Positions 10,186 to 17,537 of a DNA stretch of 64,000 nucleotides are shown here, in pieces. The position numbers and the translations under genes are program-made. Source of the DNA: Halochromatium salexigens (GTDB lineage Bacteria; Pseudomonadota; Gammaproteobacteria; Chromatiales; Chromatiaceae); NCBI RefSeq assembly GCF_016653295.1, contig NZ_NHSF01000059.1, positions 326,162 through 390,161 of the forward strand, given 5' to 3'. The notes under the pieces are model-generated. The model made no database searches. It had not been told where the DNA came from and worked only from the letters and a program-made list of their open reading frames with translations. Numbering within the stretch: the stretch's first letter is position 1; the number at the start of each line of letters is the position of its first letter.

Positions 10186-10209
10186 GTATTCGACCTGGGT
10201 AACGGCGGC

Positions 10210-10700
10210 CTGAGCAAGTATGAGGATGGCCAAGGCCTACGATGGCCGTCACCAAAACCAGCAGCAGGAAATGGGTTCTCAGGTATCAACTGCAGGGGCG
10301 GCGACGCGAGATGGGACTCGGCAGCTATCCCGCGGTCAGCCTCAAGCCGGCGCGCGATAAAGCCGCACAGGCATGCTCACAAGCTGCGGCGGGCATCGAT
10401 CCTATCTCAGCTCGGACACAGGTCCAGACAGCAACCTATGTACCGCATGGGTTCCGGTCATCGTTTCGAGATTGGGCGGGCGAAGTGTCGTCATTCCCAA
10501 GAGAAGTCTGCGAGATGGCGCTTGCCCACGTCATCGAGAACAAGGCGGAGGCCGCCTATGCGCGTGGCGATCTATTCACCAAGCGGCTAAAGATGATGGC
10601 TGAGTGGGCGCAATGGTGCGGCAAAGGCGCGGCAGATAATCCGGTCGACCCTCACCCGCAGCAGCAAGCAACTGATGACTCAACAAAAGAGGGTCAATGA
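10210..10700 (+). pseudogene. P4-type tyrosine integrase with a large internal deletion
   Basis: The N-terminal arm-binding domain (DUF4102) is seen as LSKYEDGQGL, a frame change near 10240, then MAVTKTSSRKWVLRYQ, REMGLGSYPAVSLKPARDKA. After about 45 residues it jumps to the extreme C-terminal catalytic part, VPHGFRSSFRDWAGE...VIENKAEAAYARGDLFTKRL. That tail keeps the HxxR box and the AYxRxD tyrosine region. Roughly 200 residues, including the first catalytic Arg, are absent. Intact relatives are near 400 residues and integrate islands at tRNA genes. This copy cannot be active. Confidence 0.85.
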
Positions 10701-10719
10701 CGCAGGAGACCATGCTGTA

Positions 10720-11217
10720 TCAATGGCTATGGGCAGCGGCGCAGGCGGCATCTATCACCGTATCGGAGAGGAAATAGCCAGCACCTTTCAGGTCAAGCAA
10801 CGTGTCCCGCAACTCATCAGCGAGCAAGCCGCGCCGATGGGCTTCGACCAAGAGCCCGGCCGTTCCTTTGACCGGTAGCCCATAGATTGAGTGCGCGATC
10901 TTGCGCCCACGTTTTTCGTCGATGATCGCCAGGCAGGGTGCTAGGCTGCGAGCCAGCGTGATCACGGCCGCCTCGCCAGGATCGAGCTCAGCAACCAGCA
11001 ACGGGGCCGCTTCGGCCGATGACCGGACATGGGCGGCCCAGCGGGCGCCGGCCAGGGTTTCCGCACCTGGCCGCCGCATCCCGGCGACGGTCACTTCATC
11101 AAAGACCCGCTGCGGAATCCAGAATTCGCTAAACAAGGCCGGCAACAGGTCTAATCGACCTGCTAGCGACAGCGCGACCAGCGGGCCAGCATTGATCACA
11201 GCACGCTCGGCAGGCAT
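10720..11217 (-). CDS. DUF3368 PIN-like toxin of a toxin-antitoxin pair
   Basis: 165 residues. The first acidic strand AVINAGPLVALSLAGRLDLLP, the ELDPGEAAVITLA block and the AIIDEKRGRKIA block are the DUF3368 (PIN-like) signature. In this branch the usual first Asp is Asn (VINAGP), as commonly seen in the family. Related proteins act as putative RNases inhibited by a partner antitoxin. Its ATG overlaps the TGA of the upstream antitoxin gene by one base (TGATG), so translation is coupled. It belongs to the toxin-antitoxin-rich island. Confidence 0.85.
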   Translation of the reverse strand: MPAERAVINAGPLVALSLAGRLDLLPALFSEFWIPQRVFDEVTVAGMRRPGAETLAGARWAAHVRSSAEAAPLLVAELDPGEAAVITLARSLAPCLAIIDEKRGRKIAHSIYGLPVKGTAGLLVEAHRRGLLADELRDTLLDLKGAGYFLSDTVIDAACAAAHSH

Positions 11218-11426
11218 CAGGCGAACTCGTTGGTCAGGTCATCGCCCTGTAAATCGACCACCGGTACACCTGATCGGCTCGCCGCCAGCAAAAACTCGAC
11301 GCGCCCCATACCGCACAGTCGGCCGGCTTTTCCCGATGAGATGCGGCCTTGCTCAAAGAGCTTAACGGCGAGCAAAAAACGCGCTTCGTCGGCAAAGTTA
11401 GCCGGCAACTCGGCAGCCGAGGGCAT
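11217..11426 (-). CDS. UPF0175 family antitoxin
   Basis: 69 residues. FADEARFLLAVKLFEQGRIS, SGKAGRLCGMGRVEFLLAAS and a C-terminal DLQGDDLTNEF are characteristic of UPF0175, a small helix-turn-helix-like antitoxin family that precedes DUF3368 toxins. The end of the gene overlaps the start of the toxin by one base. It probably neutralises the toxin and represses the operon, by analogy with other such pairs. Confidence 0.85.
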   Translation of the reverse strand: MPSAAELPANFADEARFLLAVKLFEQGRISSGKAGRLCGMGRVEFLLAASRSGVPVVDLQGDDLTNEFA

Positions 11427-11704
11427 CGATCATGATCGCGCAGGTACACCTAAGAAGGAGCCGCTTCGGCATCCTGGTGCTCTTCGACTGATAGTCTGTC
11501 CTACCACGCCAAACGCGCCGGGCTGATCGAGCACCTCCTCCCTCCGGCGAGCGCTTCAGCTCGACAAAGCTCTCGAAGGCGTAGCCGGTGCGCTTGATCC
11601 AGAGTTCCGGCAGATTGGGCGGTGCATAGCTCAGTTTGGCCCTGGCCAGGATCATGAGGCTGCTCTCGGAATCGGGCTTACAGCCGGGGGGCGCTGAACC
11701 TCGG
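11427..11704 (-). other. Intergenic debris with an unrecognised coding fragment
   Basis: A minus-strand frame opens at 11655 with MILARAKLSYAPPNLPELWI, KRTGYAFESFVELKRSPEGG and loses protein character after about 11530. It looks like a piece of a real protein, possibly from the same replicon or phage source as the DnaB-like fragment just upstream, but I do not recognise it. The promoter of the UPF0175/DUF3368 pair should lie in 11427-11530. Confidence 0.35.
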
Positions 11705-11995
11705 TCAGCTCAAGGGCGGCGACAATCTCGCGCAGATCAGCACGCGGCGCGGCGGTGGTCGGGTCTCGATCCCAATGCCGTCATCGCTCAGCGCCAGGAT
11801 CGCGGCGAACGCCTTGCCGTGGTCGTCGTCGCCAAAGTCGGCCGGGGACACCAGGTCCACAACGCGCGGGACGGCGTCGGGCTCGATCATCAAGCCACTG
11901 AGCAGTGCGCGTTCGGCGCGGCTGATGATTGCACGCTGAGACGCGTCTTGGTGCTGCTCCATGGCTTGGGGAGGCCTTGTGTGGTTAGCTAACAC
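11705..11995 (-). pseudogene. N-terminal fragment of a DnaB-like replicative helicase
   Basis: The frame from 11995 contains ISRAERALLSGLMIEPDAVP followed by RVVDLVSPADFGDDDHGKAF and AAILALSDDGIGI, matching the N-terminal DnaB domain (E.ALLG.LL.....V.DL..P.DF....H...F.AI). Soon after this the frame becomes nonsense (…ICARLSPPLS stop); a frame change near 11770 gives a few further plausible residues. The RecA-like helicase domain is missing. Such stand-alone helicase pieces usually come from plasmids or prophages. Confidence 0.65.
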
Positions 11996-12061
11996 ACTAA
12001 GTAGACGTCCAATTTCTACTTCCCGATGATCGCTCCAAAGTGCTGCTCAAATCGGGAAAAG

Positions 12062-12481
12062 TTACTGGACAGTTTCTAAGTCGTCGCTGGTCCGCCTGAT
12101 TCGCAAGTGTCGGCTCTCTAACTCGGTTTCATCGAGCTCAGCAACCACGTGCAAGCTGATCTCATCATCAACTTGGAATGGAGACATCACAGCCACAACG
12201 GCGATGCGCCGATCTTGCTCCGCAGAAAACGCTCCAGACGCTCCAGGCAAGTCATCCGTCCGCAACAGACACTGATCGCCCTGCATGACCCGAAACTGCA
12301 CTGAATCGCAGTCATCGCCCGGCGGAAGCGTCAAGGTCGCCACCACACAGAGCCTAGGCAGCACCACCGGCACGTGCTCGATCAGGAGATCACCTGAATA
12401 GACGCCGATAAAGCTCTGCTTGTTGCCAATCTCCTGACGAACATCGTCGCAGAAAATCACCTCAAGCTGAGTTCTTGTCAT
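12062..12481 (-). CDS. Conserved hypothetical protein (possibly DUF6941)
   Basis: 139 residues, apparently intact. It opens with TQLEVIFCDDVRQEIGNKQS, FIGVYSGDLLIEHVPVVLPR and continues as an alternating beta pattern to DEISLHVVAELDE. The opening resembles small proteins annotated DUF6941 (recalled, not checked). Its ATG overlaps the TGA of an XRE-type helix-turn-helix fragment (ATGA), so the ancestral arrangement was regulator followed by this gene, as in HTH-linked mobile cargo. Function unknown. Confidence 0.6.
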   Translation of the reverse strand: MTRTQLEVIFCDDVRQEIGNKQSFIGVYSGDLLIEHVPVVLPRLCVVATLTLPPGDDCDSVQFRVMQGDQCLLRTDDLPGASGAFSAEQDRRIAVVAVMSPFQVDDEISLHVVAELDETELESRHLRIRRTSDDLETVQ

Positions 12482-12600
12482 GACTGTGTCTCGCGCCTTG
12501 CCGTAATCGCATCGTCAACCGTATTCACATCCACTGCCAACGCAGCAGCCAGCTTTCTTACCGTTGACAGCCGCGGATCATCCAAACCGGCCTCGATCCG
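12478..12600 (-). pseudogene. 3' end of an XRE-family HTH regulator gene
   Basis: About 40 codons read [38 protein letters not shown], ending TARRETQS and TGA at 12478-12480. This is the second half of a Cro/C1 helix-turn-helix (SQS.LSRIE.G...P.LSTL.K.A.AL.V). The N-terminal helices are missing; at about 12601 the sequence becomes the tail of a sugar-nucleotide epimerase in another frame. The stop overlaps the ATG of the next gene by 4 bases. Confidence 0.7.
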
Positions 12601-13150
12601 TGACAAGCGCGACTGCGCACCAGTTCGGAGCGCAAGCCGGTCAGCTCCTTTACCGCCTCGGCCAGCTCGATCATGGTGAGCTCGCCCGGATTGCGGAGAT
12701 TCACCGGTCCGGCCAGCGCATCCGGGCTGTTCATCAGCCGCACGAAGCCCTCGATCAGATCATCCACGTCGCAGAACCAGCGCGTCTGGGTGCCGTCGCC
12801 ATAGAGCGTGATCGGCTCGTTGCGCAGGGCCTGGACGATGAAGTTCGACACCACTCGCCCGTCGTTGGGATGCATGCGCGGTCCGTCGGTGTTAAAGATC
12901 CGCGCCACCGTGATGCGCAGGCCGTGCTGGCGCCGATCGTCGAAGCACAGCGTCTCGGCGCAGCGCTTGCCCTTGTCGTCGCAGGAGCGCTTGCCCTCGT
13001 CGTCGCAGGAGCGCTTGTCCTCGTCGTCGCAGGAGCGCGGGCCGATGGGGTTGACGTTGCCCAATCGTCCTCGGTCTGCGGGTGAATGCTCGGGTTGCCC
13101 TAGACCTCGCCGGTCGATGCCTGGAAGAGAAGGCCCAGCCTTGGAGCATT
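12601..13150 (-). pseudogene. UDP-glucuronate decarboxylase (SDR) pseudogene
   Basis: Reading the minus strand from about 13150: [10 protein letters not shown], an in-frame stop where family members have Tyr-Gly, then [13 protein letters not shown], a one-base deletion near 13055, then NVNPIGPRS, the triplicated loop (see the repeat at 12964-13035), and [60 protein letters not shown]. The order is that of UDP-xylose synthases. Lesions: nonsense codon, frameshift, loss of the catalytic Tyr of YxxxK, missing N-terminal NAD-binding half and a C terminus fused to the XRE fragment. Confidence 0.85.
12964..13035 (-). repeat. Three tandem 24-bp repeats in the dead epimerase
   Basis: Units at 12964-12987, 12988-13011 and 13012-13035 differ by one or two bases. 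Each encodes an eight-residue loop of the form S-C-D-D-E/K-G/D-K-R. Family members have this loop once, with Tyr in place of the first Asp (CYDEGKR), the Tyr and Lys being catalytic. All three copies carry Asp, so the substitution preceded or spread with the amplification. Confidence 0.9.
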
Positions 13151-13197
13151 TTGACCGAGAAACCAAAGGGACTGCTCAATGCTTGGCCAGCCAGGCG

Positions 13198-13770
13198 TCA
13201 GATCGCCACCTTCCACTCCCACAACAGACCAACGGTCTGCGTAAGACCCTGCGTACGCAGCGTATCGAGGTATTCATCTGCTGTCTTCGGCGGGTTCTTG
13301 AGCGATCGGCGGTGCTTGGCGGCTGCCTCGCACACTCGACCCGGGTGCAGGTCGAGCAGGTCGACGATAAAGTCGTCAGGATGCTGTGCAGCTAGGTGAT
13401 AGCGCCTGAGTTCCTCAAGCGGGAAGTCCTTCAAATTGAACGTCACGATCAGGCTCGCACCACTGTGAATGGCGGCTGCTACGACGTGGCGATCGTCCTC
13501 ATCCGGCAGTTCTACGGACGCGATCAGATGGTCGAAATCGGTCACGAGGCAGTCCCGCACATGGGCATTCATCAGCGTGCGGGTGCGCTTCAGGTTCTCC
13601 GGCTTCAGGTCTGGCCGCTGCGCGAGGACGTTTCTTGTCCACTCGTCATGAATCATGTCAGACCAGCGCGCCCGGAACAGATCCGTCAGCGCCAAGCGCA
13701 TCAGAAAATCGCGCAGGGGTGCAGGGTAGAGCACGCATGCATCGTAGACGACGGTGAAGTGGGAGCTCAT
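13198..13770 (-). CDS. PIN-domain toxin (VapC-like)
   Basis: 190 residues. Acidic PIN residues are seen at VVYDACVLYPAPLRD (first Asp), HDEWTRN (Glu), LPDEDDRHVVAAAI (third and fourth acidic positions) and TFNLKDFP (last). This is the larger PIN class with a C-terminal helical extension (HPGRVCEAAAKHRRSLKNPP). It is predicted to be an RNase held in check by the protein of the preceding gene; the ATG overlaps that gene's TGA by 4 bases (13767-13770). Part of the toxin-antitoxin island. Confidence 0.85.
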   Translation of the reverse strand: MSSHFTVVYDACVLYPAPLRDFLMRLALTDLFRARWSDMIHDEWTRNVLAQRPDLKPENLKRTRTLMNAHVRDCLVTDFDHLIASVELPDEDDRHVVAAAIHSGASLIVTFNLKDFPLEELRRYHLAAQHPDDFIVDLLDLHPGRVCEAAAKHRRSLKNPPKTADEYLDTLRTQGLTQTVGLLWEWKVAI

Positions 13771-14231
13771 TCATACCCCATGTCAAGCTCCTGGGCCTGC
13801 TCAGTCAGAACATCGAGCGCCTTGCTGCGCTCGGCGTCGATGCGCTCTTTATAGTCGACCACGTCCTGGTAGCGGACGCGTCGATGTGTGCCAACCCTGT
13901 GAAACGGGATCTCGCCGCGCTCCAGCAGCTGGACAAGGAACGGGCGCGAGACATTGAGTACATCCGCCGCTTCCTGGGTCGTGAGCTCTGCATGGATCGG
14001 GATGATGCTGACCGCGTTGCCCTCGCCAATTTCGGTCAGGACATCCACAAGCAAACGCAGCGCCGACACCGGCATGCGAACCGCATGGGATGAGCCCTTG
14101 TTGTCGAAGATCTCAATCTGCTGCGTCTCGGCACGGGTTTGCAGATGGGCTGACAGGACCCGGCCGCTCTCCCGGGCAAGCGCGATCTCTTCTGCCGTCG
14201 GTAGCTGGCGGGTGGGTAACAAGGTGGTCAT
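13767..14231 (-). CDS. Excisionase-type HTH antitoxin partner of the PIN toxin
   Basis: 154 residues. The C-terminal half carries a MerR/excisionase-like helix-turn-helix: LTTQEAADVLNVSRPFLVQL followed by GEIPFHRVGTHRRVRYQDVV. The N-terminal half (QIEIFDNKGSSHAVRMPVSA) resembles the beta segment of antitoxins in this family. It is translationally coupled to the PIN gene by a 4-base overlap. It likely binds DNA at its own promoter and sequesters the toxin. Confidence 0.85.
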   Translation of the reverse strand: MTTLLPTRQLPTAEEIALARESGRVLSAHLQTRAETQQIEIFDNKGSSHAVRMPVSALRLLVDVLTEIGEGNAVSIIPIHAELTTQEAADVLNVSRPFLVQLLERGEIPFHRVGTHRRVRYQDVVDYKERIDAERSKALDVLTEQAQELDMGYE

Positions 14232-14347
14232 AACAGCCTCTTCGAAATTTCAACCAGCACTAGGGCGGCTTATAACCGAAATAAACGAAAGAGACAATAA
14301 CGCCATAAGGGTTCGCTTTCGTCGGACAGATGTCGTCGCCGGCACTC

Positions 14348-14473
14348 GTCGTCCCGGCCGGGAAGCCGGGACCCAGGCCATGGATGGTGAGCGGGCGGTA
14401 ACCTGCTGAGCTTTGGTGCCTGCCGCGAGGTTGCTTTCCCTGCGCTGGATTCCGGCTTCCCGGCCGGAATGAC
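14348..14473. repeat. Inverted REP-like pair
   Basis: The arms at about 14348-14376 and 14445-14473 are reverse complements with a few mismatches. Each arm is itself partly palindromic around CCCGGCCGGGAAGCCGGG or TCCGGCTTCCCGGCCGGA. A further part copy (GGGGCCGGAATGACG) follows at about 14484. This is the look of a dispersed extragenic palindrome and sits between the HTH antitoxin and the transposase remnant. Confidence 0.75.
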
Positions 14474-14512
14474 GGAGGGGAAGGGGCCGGAATGACGTAG
14501 TGCCTGACTGCG

Positions 14513-15175
14513 ATGCCGGAGGGAGGATTGACCGGAGCCGGCACCGGGGCGGATGGGGCGTTGTTCGAGCAGGCGGTGCAGGTCACCGATGCCGAGGGGC
14601 ACACCTGGACCTGGCGGCGCATCGTGCTCGAGCTCGAGCGCCCGAGCCGCAACGGCGATCAGCAACTGACCCTCTTGACCAACCTGCCCGCCGAGGCCGC
14701 TGATGCCGCCACGGTGGCCGAGCTCTACCGCAGCCGCTGGACCATCGAGACGGCGTTTCAAAAGCTCGAGGGGCCTCTCAACTCCGAACTCAATACCTTG
14801 GGCTATCCGCAGGCCGCGCTGTTTGGCTTCTGCCTGGCCCTGGTCGCCTTCAACCTCTACGCGGTGGTGATGGCCGCCCTGCGCGCCGCCCACCCCGAGG
14901 CCAACGTCGACGAGACGGTCTCGGAGTATTACCTGGCCGGCGAGATCGCCCGCACCAGCGAGGGGCTCACCATCGCGGTCGAGGAGCAACACTGGCAGGT
15001 CTTTGCGCAGGCCGATCGCGCCCAACTCTGTGCCTTGCTGCTCGCCTTGGCGCAGCGCGTCAACCTCAAGAAGCTGCGCAAGAGCCCGCGCGGACCGAAA
15101 AAGCCTCCCACGCCGCGGACCAAGCATAAGGGCAAGCCGCATGTCTCCACGGCTAAACTCTTGGCTGGGCGTTAA
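14513..15175 (+). mobile_element. IS4-type transposase, C-terminal remnant
   Basis: The frame lacks a natural start (the sequence before ~14540 is unrelated) and encodes GALFEQAVQVTDAEGHTWTW, LTLLTNLPAEAADAATVAEL then YRSRWTIETAFQKLE, the Y..R...E box holding the catalytic Glu of IS4-group transposases. A helical tail with a Lys-rich end (PRGPKKPPTPRTKHKG) ends at the TAA. About 220 of roughly 400 or more residues remain; both catalytic Asp residues are gone. The element split a PIN gene whose 3' end follows at 15202. Confidence 0.85.
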
Positions 15176-15201
15176 CACGGCTGGCGACCCACCTTTAAAG
15201 G

Positions 15202-15351
15202 GCTGACCCCAAGGACAACAAATTTCTCGCACTCGCCGAAGCTGCTGGAGCCGAACTCATCGTCGCCAGCGACCCGCACCTCACCGATCTACACCCATGG
15301 CGGGGCATCCCGATCATGCCGCCTGCGGCTTTTCTTGTCGGGATCAACTAA
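15202..15351 (+). pseudogene. 3' remnant of a PIN-domain toxin gene
   Basis: Forty-nine codons read ADPKDNKFLALAEAAGAELI, VASDPHLTDLHPWRGIPIMP and end FLVGIN before TAA at 15349. DPKDNKFLALA...ADLIVSGD.HLL.L....GI.I..P..FL is the C-terminal signature of the COG1569-like PIN family. The front two thirds have been replaced by the transposase remnant, so this toxin is dead; no antitoxin remains nearby. Confidence 0.8.
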
Positions 15352-15393
15352 CAAGCTCGGGCGCGAAAACGGCATCTGCGGCCGCGCCTTGCA

Positions 15394-15416
15394 CCTTGAT
15401 GCGCGCTATTCTAGCT
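15394..15416 (+). repeat. Short dispersed element, copy 1 (upstream of PD-(D/E)XK gene)
   Basis: A 23-base sequence containing TTGATGCGCGCTATTCTAG lies about 70 bases before the first PD-(D/E)XK gene. A near copy is at 18008-18029 before its paralog and an identical copy is at 38103-38125. The core GCTATTCTAGC looks like a -10 region, but I cannot place a matching -35. Confidence 0.7.
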
Positions 15417-15484
15417 TGGCCGCGCCACGCTTGGCGCGATTCGGCGTCGAGACCAGCGATCGAGCAACAACGGAGACCCTCGCC

Positions 15485-16021
15485 ATGGCGACACCAGCTG
15501 AAGAAGTTTGGGCACTGTTTCGGGAAACCGACCAGCGGTTGAGGCAGCGTTTTGAAGAAACCGATCGCAAGATCGCAACCCTCAGCGAGCTCATCGGCCG
15601 GCAAGGCAATCGGCTCGGCGAATTCGTGCAGGAGATGGTGCGCCCGACCGTGGTCCGCCTGCTGCGCGAGCGCGGACTACCGGTACACCAAGTCGCGCCT
15701 AACCTCACCGCCTATGATGACAACGGCCAGGTGATCGCCGAGATCGATCTGCTCGCGCTCAACGACCAGGTCGCCGTTGCCGTTGAATGCAAATCCCATC
15801 TCAGCCTCGACGACGTCAACGCCCACCTTGCGCGCCTCGCCACCTTCAAGGACTGCTTCCCGCGGTACCGGTCGTATCAGCTCCTGGGCGCCGTGGCCGG
15901 CATGGTCGTGCCCGACCAGGTCAGTCGCTTCGCCGACCGCAAGGGGCTGTTCGTGCTCGCCCAATCCGGGCAGGCGATCGAGATCCGCAACGACGCGCGC
16001 TTTCAGCCCAGAACCTGGTAA
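15485..16021 (+). CDS. PD-(D/E)XK nuclease-like protein (DUF3782 type), copy 1
   Basis: 178 residues. A short charged helix (ETDQRLRQRFEETDRKIATL) leads to a compact domain with GRQGNRLGEFVQEMVRPTVV, then EIDLLALN and VAVECKS, the spaced E-x-D...E-x-K of PD-(D/E)XK folds. A closing strand reads GLFVLAQSGQAIEIRNDARF. Related proteins are common in cyanobacteria and Chromatiales and of unknown role. The ATG at 15485 is supported by alignment with the paralog at 18098. The two copies share about 100 bases of upstream sequence, implying segmental duplication. Confidence 0.8.
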   Translation: MATPAEEVWALFRETDQRLRQRFEETDRKIATLSELIGRQGNRLGEFVQEMVRPTVVRLLRERGLPVHQVAPNLTAYDDNGQVIAEIDLLALNDQVAVAVECKSHLSLDDVNAHLARLATFKDCFPRYRSYQLLGAVAGMVVPDQVSRFADRKGLFVLAQSGQAIEIRNDARFQPRTW

Positions 16022-16095
16022 CACTGAGGCTCACCGCTCGCCCGGAGCCTGCGTCTCGACGGCAAAATCGACCAGGGTGCGCTGCCTGGGCGCGG

Positions 16096-16845
16096 TCAGT
16101 GAGACACTTCTTCGGGTTCGCCGTACGTTTCGATTCCCAGGCGCCGGGCAACATCTTGAGCGCGGCTGTCGATCATCGGTGAGATGACGATGAGACGGTT
16201 GGCCTGGCGCTCGTGCCGCCGCTCGTAGAACCGGGCCTTGCGCTCGAAGGTATACATCCCGGCTTTGTCGATCGAGGATTTCAGCTCACAGAGGATCAGC
16301 AGACCGTTTTTGATCAGGACATCGATCTCGACTTGGTCCGGACGGCCGAACACCTCGCCGTTGTCATCGTATTCGCTCACATTGAGCACCTCGACGCCAA
16401 AGGTCTTTTCCAAGATGCCGGCCAGTGCGTCGCGAAAGGCCTGCTCCGAGCGCAATCCCCAGCGCGCGCCCAGGGCACCGATGCCGCGGTCGATGCGTTT
16501 ACCCAGCGCAAGGCTTTCCTCATGGAGCCCCTTGAGCTCTGCCTGGTTGGCTTCCCACTTGCGGTTCTGCTCTTCCCACTTGCGGTTCTGCTCTTCCCAC
16601 TTGCGCTCGGCTTCCTGGCGCTCGCGCTCGAGGCGTTCGTCGTTCTTTCGCCAGAGTGCGTCTTGGCGTTCACGCTCTCGGCGCATTTCCTCCAGCGTTT
16701 GATGAAACCAATCGTTGGTCTCGTCGCGGCGACTGTAGAGGTTGGCGGTCAGACCGAGGATGGCTTCGCGAAAGGAAGGATCGGATTCGAGCCATGCGGG
16801 CAACTCGCGCTTGACGGTCTCTTTGAGTGATTCGAGCGTGGTCAT
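16096..16845 (-). CDS. Coiled-coil PD-(D/E)XK nuclease-like protein (DUF3782 type)
   Basis: 249 residues. N-terminal helical region, then a Glu/Arg-rich coiled coil (residues ~45-115, with KWEEQNR repeated), then a nuclease-like domain: RWGLRSEQAFRDALAGIL, VEIDVLIKNGLLILCELKSS (split E-x-D / E-x-K motif) and DKAGMYTFERKARFYE. It ends with RLIVISPMIDSRAQDVARRL. It is a distant relative of the two plus-strand neighbours and convergent with copy 1. Substrate and role unknown; such proteins are often found beside Uma2-type genes, and a Uma2 remnant lies just behind it. Confidence 0.75.
   Translation of the reverse strand: MTTLESLKETVKRELPAWLESDPSFREAILGLTANLYSRRDETNDWFHQTLEEMRRERERQDALWRKNDERLERERQEAERKWEEQNRKWEEQNRKWEANQAELKGLHEESLALGKRIDRGIGALGARWGLRSEQAFRDALAGILEKTFGVEVLNVSEYDDNGEVFGRPDQVEIDVLIKNGLLILCELKSSIDKAGMYTFERKARFYERRHERQANRLIVISPMIDSRAQDVARRLGIETYGEPEEVSH
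16551..16613 (-). repeat. Tandem 21-bp repeats in the coiled coil
   Basis: Units at 16551-16571 and 16572-16592 are identical and the third (16593-16613) diverges at its end. Each unit encodes seven residues of type K-W-E-E-Q-N-R, one coiled-coil heptad, so changes in copy number would lengthen or shorten the coil without breaking the frame. Confidence 0.85.
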
Positions 16846-17015
16846 CGGCTGCTCCAGGTTGATCCAGCATCAAACAATAGCCTTAGGGTAGCACCGGCGG
16901 TTACCTGCAAGTAGGCTGGTCGCAGGTTGCCATTGACCGCGGCCTGGGAGCGGTCTAGGTTTGCCTGCGCACCCTTTTGCAGCGAGCCCAGCCAACGACA
17001 AGCGGAGATCGCCTC

Positions 17016-17138
17016 ATGGCATTGCAACCGACCCCCCACCTGAGCTTCGAAGACTGGCTGGAAGGCGAGCGCGCGGCGCTGTTGGCGCTGGCTGAAGTCT
17101 ATGACCGGATCGACTTCGCCGTTGTTGGGCTGAGCTGA
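17016..17138 (+). pseudogene. Truncated Uma2 (DUF820) family gene
   Basis: Forty codons: MALQPTPHLSFEDWLEGERA followed by ALLALAEVYDRIDFAVVGLS and TGA. The opening (P...LSFEDWL.GE) is the start of Uma2/DUF820 PD-(D/E)XK proteins, which are normally about 190 residues. After about 20 residues the sequence departs from the family, so this is only a remnant. The 165 bases that follow, up to the next antitoxin gene, show no gene. Confidence 0.6.
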
Positions 17139-17303
17139 CCCTCTCCTCAGGGTTTTGAGTAGCCAAGACTCGCCCCCCAGCGCTTCTATGCTGCGGCGCA
17201 CCACTCGCGACAAGACGTCGACCAGTCCCTCGCCTCGGCGCGCGAAGGCTGGAATTTGAATGCGGGCTCGGTAAAACCCTCGGTCACAATGAGTACATGA
17301 TCC

Positions 17304-17537
17304 ATGGAAGCCATCCGCACGATTGAACGGGTCACCCAAGGCGAACTGCATCTGCAATTGCCCAAAGCCTTCTGGGGCAAGGAGGTCGAGGTCATCATCT
17401 TGGTCACCGCCAGCGAACCGGCCCCCGTCACCAAGCCACGCAAGAGTCTGCGCGGCAGCCTAAAAGAATATGCGCATCCCGAGCGCATGGCGCGCGAACA
17501 GACGGCCTGGTCGGATGCGGTGAGCGACGCGCCATGA
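17304..17537 (+). CDS. Antitoxin of a PIN-type toxin-antitoxin pair
   Basis: 77 residues. The N-terminal half (MEAIRTIERVTQGELHLQLP, FWGKEVEVIILV) has the beta pattern of small AbrB-like or DUF2281-like antitoxins; the C-terminal half (KSLRGSLKEYAHPERMAREQ) matches the toxin-binding tail seen in such proteins (SL.G.LK.YA.P.L...E). It precedes and overlaps the PIN gene by 4 bases (ATGA at 17534-17537), the usual antitoxin-toxin order. No good ribosome-binding site is visible before the ATG. Confidence 0.8.
   Translation: MEAIRTIERVTQGELHLQLPKAFWGKEVEVIILVTASEPAPVTKPRKSLRGSLKEYAHPERMAREQTAWSDAVSDAP

Noticed and set aside
12964-13035. Three direct repeats considered as a CRISPR array
   Set aside because: The units abut with no spacers and lie inside a decayed coding sequence.
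14260-15232. Long minus-strand frames opposite the transposase remnant
   Set aside because: They have no family signature, while the plus strand carries the recognisable IS4 Y-R-E box.
16842-17357. A 171-codon minus-strand frame between the DUF3782 gene and the antitoxin
   Set aside because: No domain character, and it covers a clear Uma2 remnant and an antitoxin start on the other strand.
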